DNA of 6,572 nt, taken from NCBI GenBank assembly GCA_937927875.1, contig CALEYV010000108.1, positions 1 through 6,572 of the forward strand, given 5' to 3'. The notes beneath the pieces were generated by a model that saw only the letters and a program-made list of their open reading frames with translations, was not told where the DNA came from and did no database searches. Both the position numbers and the translations under genes were made by a program. Source of the stretch: an uncultured Actinomycetes bacterium. GTDB lineage: Bacteria > Actinomycetota > Acidimicrobiia > IMCC26256 > PALSA-555. Below, piece by piece: positions 1 to 5,763 of the stretch. Within the stretch, counting starts at the first letter, position 1; each line of letters begins with the position of its first letter.

Positions 1-1296
1 CCCGGCCCAGGTGTCGAAGTCGTTGCCGACCGCGTCGATCCGGCGCAGCACCTCGGGCCCGTTGCCGATGAGCTGCGCGGCGCGCACCGGCTCGGTGACG
101 CGACCGTTCTCGATGAGGTAGGCCTCGGTCACGCCGAAGACGAAGTCGCCGGTGGCGGGGTCCACCTGCCCGCCGCCGAGCGCGACGCAGTAGAGCCCGT
201 ACGGCGTGTCGGCGATGATGTCGTCCGGGTCGTCCTCGCCTGCGAGCACGTACGTGTTCGTCATCCGCACCATCGGCAGGTGCTGGTACGTCTCGCGCCG
301 TCCGTTCCCGGTGCTCCCGCGGTGCTCCTTGTCGGCCCGCAGCCGGTCCCACATGAAGTCCGTGAGCACGCCGTCCTCGATGAGCGTGGTGCGGCGGGCC
401 GGCGCGCCCTCGTCGTCGATGGCGTAGGTGCCCCACTCGCGCGCGTAGGTCCCGTCGTCGACGAGCGTGACCTTCGGTGAGGCGACCCGCTCCCCGACCT
501 GGCCCCGGAACACCGACGCGTCGCGATCGACGAGGTCGGCCTCGAGGCCGTGGCCGCACGCCTCGTGGAACAGAACGCCGCCGGCGCCGCGGCGCAGCAC
601 CACCGGCAGGCGGCCCGACGGTGCCGGGCGGGCCCGCAGCATCGTGAGCGCGCGGTCGGCGGCGGTCGCCGCCACCTGCTCGGGGGCGAACTCGTCGAAG
701 AGCTCGAAGCCGACCGTCCGGCCCGGTGACTCGGTGCCGGTCCGCAGCCCGGTGTCGCCGGTCGCGACGCAGCTGACCGACAGCCGGGTGCGGACCTGCT
801 CGTCCTCGACGAGCAGGCCGTCGGAGTTCGCCACCAGGATGCGACGGGAGCCGTCGGCGTAACCGGCGCTGACCTGGCTGATGGCGTCGCCTCGCGCTCG
901 CGCCGCGGCGTCGGCCCGCTCGAGCAGCTCGACCTTGCGGGCCTTGTCGACCGACTCGGGGCGGATCGTGACCGGGTGCGGGCGCGGCGCCGGTCGACGG
1001 TCGAGGGCGACGACGCGCGTCTCGCCGGGCGTGCCCCGGGCCGCCGCCGCGGCGGCCGCCGCGACGTCGTGGAGGCCTTGCTCGCTGAGGTCGGCGGTGT
1101 GCGCGTAGCCGGTGGATTCCCCCCGCACGACGCGCACCCCGGCGCCGCGGCGGCGGCCGGACACGACGTCTTCGACGCGCCCGTCGTCGAAGCGCGCCGA
1201 CGACGACGAGCGGTCTTCGGCGAACACCTCCGCGAAGTCACCGCCCGATCGGAGCGCGACGCCGAGTGTCCGGGCGCAGACGTCGGGATCGAGCAT
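1..1296 (-). CDS. tldD: TldD-family zinc metallopeptidase, 3' end cut off by the window
   Basis: 432 residues are readable from ATG 1296 down to base 1 with no stop. The conserved HExxxH zinc site reads HEACGH at residues 244-249 and is followed by GLEAD, as in TldD (HEGIGHGLEGD in E. coli as I remember it). Further TldD landmarks follow in order: FRGQVGE (263-269), AIDDEG (292-297), TGNGRRE (329-335), PMVRMTNTY (341-349), GGGQVD (374-379) and EAYLIENG (391-398). The E. coli protein has about 481 residues, so roughly 30-40 are missing here, including the region with the cysteine thought to be the third zinc ligand. TldD works with its inactive partner TldE/PmbA as a cytoplasmic protease that trims unfolded peptides, microcin B17 and the CcdA antitoxin. 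No partner is visible; it may lie just left of base 1, where it would be downstream. The start is supported by the family N-terminus and by a -10 box eight bases upstream. There is no Shine-Dalgarno sequence. An alanine run (residues 79-86) is encoded by GCG/GCC codons. Confidence 0.93.
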   Translation of the reverse strand, partial: MLDPDVCARTLGVALRSGGDFAEVFAEDRSSSSARFDDGRVEDVVSGRRRGAGVRVVRGESTGYAHTADLSEQGLHDVAAAAAAAARGTPGETRVVALDRRPAPRPHPVTIRPESVDKARKVELLERADAAARARGDAISQVSAGYADGSRRILVANSDGLLVEDEQVRTRLSVSCVATGDTGLRTGTESPGRTVGFELFDEFAPEQVAATAADRALTMLRARPAPSGRLPVVLRRGAGGVLFHEACGHGLEADLVDRDASVFRGQVGERVASPKVTLVDDGTYAREWGTYAIDDEGAPARRTTLIEDGVLTDFMWDRLRADKEHRGSTGNGRRETYQHLPMVRMTNTYVLAGEDDPDDIIADTPYGLYCVALGGGQVDPATGDFVFGVTEAYLIENGRVTEPVRAAQLIGNGPEVLRRIDAVGNDFDTWAG

Positions 1297-1303
1297 GCAC
1301 TTG

Positions 1304-1309
1304 TAGGGT
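1304..1309 (+). promoter_or_regulatory. -10 box of a probable leaderless promoter for the FlK-like thioesterase
   Basis: TAGGGT fits the actinobacterial TANNNT -10 pattern. Exactly six bases separate it from ATG 1316, which would place the transcription start on the A of the start codon. No Shine-Dalgarno sequence precedes that ATG and no good -35 is visible, both compatible with leaderless transcription. The box shares six of its seven bases with the opposite-strand box for tldD. This is inferred from sequence only. Confidence 0.55.
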
Positions 1310-1310
1310 A
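1305..1310 (-). promoter_or_regulatory. -10 box of a probable near-leaderless promoter for tldD
   Basis: Read on the minus strand the bases are TACCCT, another TANNNT box. Eight bases separate it from ATG 1296, so the predicted start (near 1298) leaves a leader of about 0-2 bases. It overlaps the plus-strand TAGGGT box because the heptamer TAGGGTA keeps TA..T on both strands. No convincing -35 is seen. Confidence 0.5.
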
Positions 1311-1315
1311 TCGGG

Positions 1316-1699
1316 ATGCCGTTGCGGGCCGGCCTGAGCGCTTGCGTGACCATGACGGTGACGGACCGGGACACCGCGGTTGCGCTGCGGAGCGGCGACG
1401 TCGACGTGCTGGCCAACTCGCGCGTGGTCGGCCTGGCCGAGGAGGCGGCGGTCCAGGCGGTGCAGGGCGAGCTCGCCGACGGCACGACGACCGTCGGCTT
1501 CCGCGTCCAGCTCGACCATCTCGCCCCCATCGTCGTCGGCGCCACCGTGCGCGCTGAGGCCCGGCTCGAATCGGTCGAGGGTCGCCGGCTCACCTTCCGC
1601 GTCACGGTGTCGGACTCGCACGGCCTCGTGGCGGCCGGGCGGCTCACCCGGGTCGTCGTCGACCGGGAGCGGTTCCTCGAGAAGGCGAGCGGCGCGTGA
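1316..1699 (+). CDS. FlK-like (fluoroacetyl-CoA-type) hot-dog thioesterase
   Basis: This 127-residue protein has the length and pattern of a single hot-dog domain related to Streptomyces FlK, which hydrolyses small acyl-CoA thioesters in the cytoplasm. Matching blocks are the helix VGLAEEAAV (38-46), TVGFRVQLDHLAP (59-71), SVEGRRLTFRV (86-96) and a terminal RVVVDRERF (112-120). The general base/acid pair of FlK (Glu50, His76) corresponds to Glu42 and His68, with the same 26-residue spacing. The position of FlK Thr42 is Asn34 here, followed by Ser35. Many relatives read ATP where this protein reads ANS. ATG 1316 was chosen because family members usually carry the RAGLSA-like N-terminal stretch. 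Met13 (1352) is the next in-frame ATG and would cut it away. The gene is divergent from tldD and overlaps the next gene by GTGA. The substrate is unknown; a fluoroacetate role is not implied. Confidence 0.82.
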   Translation: MPLRAGLSACVTMTVTDRDTAVALRSGDVDVLANSRVVGLAEEAAVQAVQGELADGTTTVGFRVQLDHLAPIVVGATVRAEARLESVEGRRLTFRVTVSDSHGLVAAGRLTRVVVDRERFLEKASGA

Positions 1700-2247
1700 G
1701 CGAGCCCCGGGACCCGAACCAGCCCGGCTTCGGCGCGCCGACACCGCCGCCTCCGCCGGCCGCCCCGGCGCCGAGCGCGGGGTGGGGCGACCCGTCGACC
1801 TGGGCCCAGCCCGCCGCGACCGTCCCGTCGCCCCAGGTCGCGCCCGGCGCGCCCCGCAAGCCGCGCGGGCGGGCGTGGCTGGTCGTGCTGCTCATCGTGC
1901 TCGGCCTCATCGTCGCCATGGCCGCCGGCGGCACGGTGCTGTTCGCCAGCCGCACCCTGCCGCCGTACAACGGGGCGCGGCACTTCCTCGACGACGTCCG
2001 GAACGACCAGCCGAGCCCGTCCCATGTCTGCTCGGCGGACACGCCCGACCAGGCCGTGCGCCAGGTGCGGGACCGGCTCCAGTCGTTCGGCGACGTCGAC
2101 ACGATCGCGGCGAACGCGTTCGGCGTCGACCGGACCGACAACACGGCCAAGGTGGACTTCACCGTGACCTACCACGGCGGGCGGTCCAGCCGCTCGTTCT
2201 CGCTGCTCGTCGTCGACGAGAGCGGGACCTGGAAGGCGTGCCCCTAG
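1696..2247 (+). CDS. Proline-rich, single-pass membrane-anchored protein of unknown function
   Basis: The protein has 183 residues from GTG 1696, which overlaps the TGA of the thioesterase gene (GTGA), so translation is probably coupled. Residues 1-53 are rich in Pro, Ala and Gly, with a run of five prolines (17-21). A basic stretch (RKPRGR, 54-59) precedes one hydrophobic segment (about 61-83), giving N-in topology by the positive-inside rule. The remaining 100 residues would be outside the membrane. This small alpha+beta-looking domain has two cysteines, Cys112 and Cys182, that could form a disulphide, and it ends in a strand closing with WKACP. The layout resembles actinobacterial anchored proteins with NTF2-like DUF4878-type domains, but I cannot assign a family firmly. 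It has no enzymatic motif. The stop (TAG 2245-2247) is 12 bases from the stop of the converging gene. Confidence 0.8.
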   Translation: MSEPRDPNQPGFGAPTPPPPPAAPAPSAGWGDPSTWAQPAATVPSPQVAPGAPRKPRGRAWLVVLLIVLGLIVAMAAGGTVLFASRTLPPYNGARHFLDDVRNDQPSPSHVCSADTPDQAVRQVRDRLQSFGDVDTIAANAFGVDRTDNTAKVDFTVTYHGGRSSRSFSLLVVDESGTWKACP

Positions 2248-2259
2248 CGGGAGCCTCGG

Positions 2260-3897
2260 TCAGCCCAGGTTGCTGCGACGCGGGTAGGCGTCGTCGGGGT
2301 CCGTCAGCACGTTGACGAGCGACGGGCCGGGCTGCGCGAGCGCCCGGTCGAGCGCGGGGCCGAGCTCCTCGGGCTCACGGACCAGCTGACCGGGGACGCC
2401 GAGCGCGGTGGCGACCTCGTCGTAGCGGGTCTCGGGCGCCAGGTCGGCGACGAGGTCCTCGCCGAACAGGAGCCGCATCGGGTGCTTCTCGAGCCCCCAG
2501 ACCCCGTTGTTGCCGACGATGGCGGTGACCGGCGCCTGGTGACGGGCCAGCGTGTCGAGGTCGCCGAGGGTGAAGCCGAGCGCGCCGTCGCCGAACAGCG
2601 CGACGACCTGCCGATCCGGGTGCGCCAGCGCAGCGGCCAGGGCGTAGCCCATGCCGGCGCCGAGGCACCCGTACGGGCCGGGTCCGAGGAAGCAGCCGGG
2701 GGTGAACGTGTCCACGTAGCGGCCGGCGTACGAAACGAAGTCGCCGCCGTCACCGACGACGATGGCGTCGCGCGCCAGCCGGGCCCGCAGCTCCCCGTAC
2801 ACGCGCACCGGGTCGATCGGCGTCCGGGCCGCCTGCAGCCGCGGCTCGTCCTGCTCGCGCCGGGCCTGCTCGTCGGCCCGCAAGACGCCGATCCAGTCGC
2901 CGCGCTCGCCGCGCGCCGCCGCGTCGCCGGTCCCCGGCGCCTGCTCGGCCAGGCCGGCGAGGACGCGCCGCAGGTCGCCGATCGCGGACGCGGCGAGCGG
3001 GACGTGCCGGGCCAGGGCTTCGGGGGCGTCGGCGAGGTGGACGACCGCGGCGGCCCCGAGGGCGCCGAAGCCGAGTCGGAAGTCGAGCGGCGTCCCCGCG
3101 ACAACCACCACGTCGGCGCGCTCGAACGCCAGGGCGCGCGCCCGAGAGAAGGCGAGCTCGTGGTCGGCGGGGAGCAGCCCCCGCGCCAGGTCGTTGGCGA
3201 ACACGGGGAGCCGGACCGCGGTGGCGAGCGCGGCCAGCTCGGCCTCGGCGCCCGCCCAGTACAAGTCGGCGCCGGCCATGAAGACGGGCCGGCGCGCGCC
3301 GCCGAGCAGCGTCGCGATCGTCGCCACCGCGTCCGGATCGGGGGCCTCGCCGGTGAGGGATCCGGCGGTCGGCGGCGCCGGCACCGAGACGTCGGTCGGG
3401 CCCCACGCGTCGAGCGGGACGTCGACGAACGTCGGGCCCCGGTGCGGCGTCCGGGCCGCGCGCAGGGCGGCGTCGATGGCCGGGGCGACGTCGGCCGCGG
3501 TGCCGGCCGTCGTGGCGCGCTTGGTGACGGGGGCGACGATCGGGACGTGGTCGAGCTCCTGGAGCGAGCCGGAGCCCCAGCGGCCGTGCGGCGCGCGGCC
3601 GCCGATCACCAGCACCGGGGAGCCGTTCTGGTGCGCGGTGGTCATGGCGCTGATGCCGTTCGTGACCCCGGGGCCGGCCGTCAACGCCGCGACCCCGAGC
3701 TGGCGGGTGACCCTCGCCCATCCCTCGGCGGCGAAGCCGGCTGTCTGCTCGTGCCGGGTGTCGACGAGCCGCAGGCCGGCGTCGCGGCACCCGTAGTAGA
3801 GGGGCCAGAGATGGCCGCCGTTCAGGGTGAAGACGGTGTCGACGCCGTGCGCGGCGAGCGTTCGCGCCGCCAGGTGCCCGGCATCCGGCTCCGTCAC
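2260..3897 (-). CDS. ilvG: IlvG-type thiamine-diphosphate enzyme (acetolactate synthase-like)
   Basis: The protein has 545 residues and starts at GTG 3897, which overlaps the TGA of the hydrolase gene (GTGA). It has the usual three domains: an N-terminal PYR domain (about 5-170) with the cofactor-activating glutamate in RHEQ (Glu50) and TAGPGVTNG (73-81); a central Rossmann-like domain (about 190-330); and a C-terminal PP domain (about 375-535). The PP domain carries the thiamine-diphosphate/Mg motif from GDG (436-438) to NN (463-464). Overall sequence and the ending AYPRRSNLG resemble mycobacterial IlvG (Rv1820, about 547 residues), from memory. The family condenses or cleaves 2-keto acids. 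Canonical acetolactate synthases have MVxQWQ after the NN motif; here it is LEKHPM (469-474), so the substrate may differ. No regulatory subunit (ilvN) is in the window. Other readings include a 2-hydroxyacyl-CoA lyase-like or generic ThDP enzyme. Confidence 0.88.
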   Translation of the reverse strand: MTEPDAGHLAARTLAAHGVDTVFTLNGGHLWPLYYGCRDAGLRLVDTRHEQTAGFAAEGWARVTRQLGVAALTAGPGVTNGISAMTTAHQNGSPVLVIGGRAPHGRWGSGSLQELDHVPIVAPVTKRATTAGTAADVAPAIDAALRAARTPHRGPTFVDVPLDAWGPTDVSVPAPPTAGSLTGEAPDPDAVATIATLLGGARRPVFMAGADLYWAGAEAELAALATAVRLPVFANDLARGLLPADHELAFSRARALAFERADVVVVAGTPLDFRLGFGALGAAAVVHLADAPEALARHVPLAASAIGDLRRVLAGLAEQAPGTGDAAARGERGDWIGVLRADEQARREQDEPRLQAARTPIDPVRVYGELRARLARDAIVVGDGGDFVSYAGRYVDTFTPGCFLGPGPYGCLGAGMGYALAAALAHPDRQVVALFGDGALGFTLGDLDTLARHQAPVTAIVGNNGVWGLEKHPMRLLFGEDLVADLAPETRYDEVATALGVPGQLVREPEELGPALDRALAQPGPSLVNVLTDPDDAYPRRSNLG

Positions 3898-4715
3898 GCC
3901 ACGGGCGCGTGGTCGCGCACGAAGCCGTCGACGACCGCGAACCACGCGGCCGGGTTCTCGAACTGCGGCGAGTGCCCGGCGTCGGGGATGACGACCAGCT
4001 GCGCGCCGGGGACGGCGGCCGCCATGTCGCGGGACGGGGCGAGGAACGTCTCGTCCTCCGCCCCGACGACCACGAGCGTCGGGCAGGTGATGGCGCGCAT
4101 CGCCTCGAGCTGGTCGGGCTGGCGGGTCAGCTCGGACGCCAGCGCGATCCACATCTCGCGGCTCAGCGCCTCCCACTTGCGCTCGCAGAACTCTCGGTAG
4201 CCCGGCCGCTCGGCGAGCAGCCGGCGGTAGGCCGGCGTCCCGAGCGGGTCCATCTCGTCCTGGACCTTGCGCAGGACCTCCATCCCGTCGTGGCGCGCGA
4301 TCTGGATCCCGAGGTCGACCGTCTCCGGCTTGATCCCGGGCGGCGGCCCGGGGGCAGTGTCCATGAGGACGAGCGCCTCGACCCGATCGGGATGGGCGAG
4401 CGTCAGGCGCCGGGCGACCATGCCGCCCATCGAGTGCCCGAGCAGCCGGAAGCCGTCGAACCCGAGCCCGTCGGCGACCCCGAGCGTGTCGGCGACCAGC
4501 CGGTCCAGGGAGTACGCCGCCTCGTCGGCCGGGTGGTCGCTCTCGCCGTGGCCGCGGTGGTCGAACACCACGACGGTGGCGTGCTCGCCGAGAGCGGCGA
4601 GATGGTCGGTGAAGTCCTCCTTGGCGCCGCCGAAGCCGTGGACCAGCAGCAGCGGCTCCCCGGTCCCGGCGACCTCCACCGCGAGGCCCACCCCGTCGTC
4701 CGTCTGGATGCGCAT
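3894..4715 (-). CDS. Alpha/beta-fold hydrolase
   Basis: The protein has 273 residues from ATG 4715, with GGAGG six bases upstream. It shows the classic order of the fold: HGFGG (26-30, oxyanion region), FDHRGHGES (51-59), the nucleophile elbow GHSMGG (93-98) with Ser95, an acid in GAEDETF (Asp221), and the catalytic histidine in GHSPQFENP (His248). Residues of about 120-200 form a helical cap, rich in charged residues and Met. It resembles enol-lactone hydrolases and other small-ester hydrolases of the 3-oxoadipate enol-lactonase type, but the substrate cannot be read from sequence. No signal peptide is seen, so it is cytoplasmic. It is the first gene of a two-gene unit with the IlvG-like enzyme, joined by a 4-base overlap, which suggests the two act on related metabolites (inference). 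The frame stays open far upstream of 4715, into the opposite-strand flippase gene, but the ribosome site and the fold both support the short start. Confidence 0.92.
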   Translation of the reverse strand: MRIQTDDGVGLAVEVAGTGEPLLLVHGFGGAKEDFTDHLAALGEHATVVVFDHRGHGESDHPADEAAYSLDRLVADTLGVADGLGFDGFRLLGHSMGGMVARRLTLAHPDRVEALVLMDTAPGPPPGIKPETVDLGIQIARHDGMEVLRKVQDEMDPLGTPAYRRLLAERPGYREFCERKWEALSREMWIALASELTRQPDQLEAMRAITCPTLVVVGAEDETFLAPSRDMAAAVPGAQLVVIPDAGHSPQFENPAAWFAVVDGFVRDHAPVA

Positions 4716-4721
4716 CCCGTG

Positions 4722-4726
4722 CCTCC
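4722..4726 (-). promoter_or_regulatory. Ribosome binding site of the alpha/beta hydrolase gene
   Basis: On the minus strand GGAGG lies six bases before ATG 4715. It is the clearest Shine-Dalgarno sequence in the window and decides the hydrolase start against longer in-frame options. Confidence 0.8.
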
Positions 4727-4758
4727 ACGGCGCTCGGAGCCCGCCCGCCGCCTGCTCG

Positions 4759-4764
4759 TAATGT
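4759..4764 (+). promoter_or_regulatory. -10 box of a probable leaderless promoter for the flippase-like gene
   Basis: TAATGT fits TANNNT and is followed by exactly six bases before ATG 4771, the same geometry as the box at 1304. The predicted transcription start is the A of the start codon. The four G just before the ATG could instead be a weak ribosome site too close to be useful. No good -35 is visible. Confidence 0.55.
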
Positions 4765-4765
4765 A
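4760..4765 (-). promoter_or_regulatory. -10 box of a probable promoter for the hydrolase-ilvG unit
   Basis: Read on the minus strand the bases are TACATT, a TANNNT box that overlaps the plus-strand box. The predicted start near 4753 gives a leader of about 38 bases containing the GGAGG ribosome site, so this direction would be leadered. No convincing -35 is visible. Confidence 0.45.
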
Positions 4766-4770
4766 CGGGG

Positions 4771-5763
4771 ATGGCGCTCCCCGACGCCGCTCCCTCGCGC
4801 TCCCGCGCAGGCTGGATCCGAGCACTGCGGCTGGTCGTGAGCGTCGGGCTCCTCGTCCTGCTGGTCACCAAGATCGACTTCGAGGACCTCGTCCCCGGCA
4901 ACCGGAGCCTCCCGGGGACGCTCGCCTTCCTCCTGGCCGGCATCGCGCTGATGACGGCGAGCATCGTGCTGGCGGCCTGGCGGTGGCAGAAGGTCCTCGA
5001 GGCCTTCGAGGTCACGGTGCCGTTGCGCCAGCTCGTCTCCCACTACTTCGCGGGCCAGTTCGTCGGCAACGTGCTGCCGTCCACCGTGGGCGGCGACGTC
5101 CTGCGGGTGAGCCGGGTGGCTCGCGACGTGGGCGCCCGAGACACCGCCTTCGCCTCGGTGGTGATCGAACGGCTGACCGGCTTCGTCGCCCTCCCGCTCC
5201 TGGTGCTGGTCGGCTTCCTCATCCGGCCCGACCTGTTCGGCGAGTCGAACGCCTGGATCGCCCTCGTCGCCGCGGGCGGGACGGTGGTGATCCTCGGCGT
5301 GATCCTGTTCGCCGCCGGTCACCCGAGCCTGGCCGGCCGGTTCAAGGACCACGAGAACTGGATGCGCTACGTCGGCGCCGTCCACGTCGGGGTCGACCGG
5401 CTGCGACGCGCGCCGCGGGACGCGGCGACGGTCCTGGCCGCCGCGGTCGGCTACCAGCTGGTCGTCGTGGCCTCCGTGTACTGCGCGGTGCACACCATCG
5501 GCCTGCTCACGATCCCGAACGGGGCCGTGCTCGCCTACGTGCCCGCGGTCGCGATCGTGCAGGTGCTGCCGATCTCGGTCGGGGGCCTCGGGATCCGCGA
5601 GGGCCTGCTGGCGCTGCTGTTCCATCCCCTCGGCGCCGAGACCGGCCAGGCGGTGGGCGTCGGCCTGCTCTGGTACGCGCTGATGCTGATCTCGAGCCTC
5701 CCCGGCGCGCCGGCGTTCGCGATCGGGCACCGGCACCGGGTGCCGGTCGGCGGCGAGGCGTGA
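4771..5763 (+). CDS. Flippase-like integral membrane protein (lysylphosphatidylglycerol synthase TM / UPF0104 family)
   Basis: The protein has 330 residues from ATG 4771 and roughly seven hydrophobic segments (about 17-33, 48-70, 134-151, 162-182, 220-240, 252-270, 292-312). Two family signatures are clear: FVGNVLPSTVGGDVLR (97-112) and LPISVGGLGIREG (266-278), both typical of the PF03706 membrane domain shared by MprF flippase regions, AglD-like and YbhN-like proteins. There is no C-terminal aminoacyl-transfer domain, so it is not a full MprF. The family is thought to move or present lipids or lipid-linked sugars in the cytoplasmic membrane. The exact substrate is unknown. A short hairpin sits at the end of the gene, and its TGA overlaps the GTG start of the PAP2 gene. 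Pairing with a PAP2 enzyme suggests a joint role in envelope lipid or glycolipid synthesis (inference). Confidence 0.88.
   Translation: MALPDAAPSRSRAGWIRALRLVVSVGLLVLLVTKIDFEDLVPGNRSLPGTLAFLLAGIALMTASIVLAAWRWQKVLEAFEVTVPLRQLVSHYFAGQFVGNVLPSTVGGDVLRVSRVARDVGARDTAFASVVIERLTGFVALPLLVLVGFLIRPDLFGESNAWIALVAAGGTVVILGVILFAAGHPSLAGRFKDHENWMRYVGAVHVGVDRLRRAPRDAATVLAAAVGYQLVVVASVYCAVHTIGLLTIPNGAVLAYVPAVAIVQVLPISVGGLGIREGLLALLFHPLGAETGQAVGVGLLWYALMLISSLPGAPAFAIGHRHRVPVGGEA
5729..5747 (+). other. Perfect 8-bp hairpin at the end of the flippase-like gene
   Basis: ACCGGCAC, a three-base CGG loop, then GTGCCGGT: a perfect GC-rich stem inside the last codons of the flippase-like gene. It ends 12 bases before the GTG start of the PAP2 gene. 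There is no T-tract, so it is not a classical terminator. It could affect coupling or mRNA stability, or simply reflect GC-rich coding. Confidence 0.5.

Noticed and set aside
261..1241. A 326-codon minus-strand open frame within the tldD region.
   Set aside because: It is a different frame of the same strand as the TldD gene, with Ser/Arg/Pro-rich nonsense composition. The TldD frame has the zinc site and family blocks.
2226..2271. A possible bidirectional terminator between the converging stops at 2247 and 2260.
   Set aside because: There is a 6-bp ACCTGG/CCAGGT pairing with a loop of about 32 bases and only short inner stems, without any T-tract on either side. It is too weak to call a terminator; the two units may simply run into each other.
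2482..4200. A 572-codon plus-strand open frame antisense to the ilvG-like gene.
   Set aside because: The translation is repetitive Arg/Gly/Val-rich with no domain, and the opposite strand carries a full ThDP enzyme with catalytic motifs. It is a shadow frame.
4468..4498. A short direct repeat of GTCGGCGACC within the hydrolase gene.
   Set aside because: It encodes the similar VADTLG/VADGLG stretch and is a codon-level coincidence in coding sequence, not a mobile or regulatory repeat.
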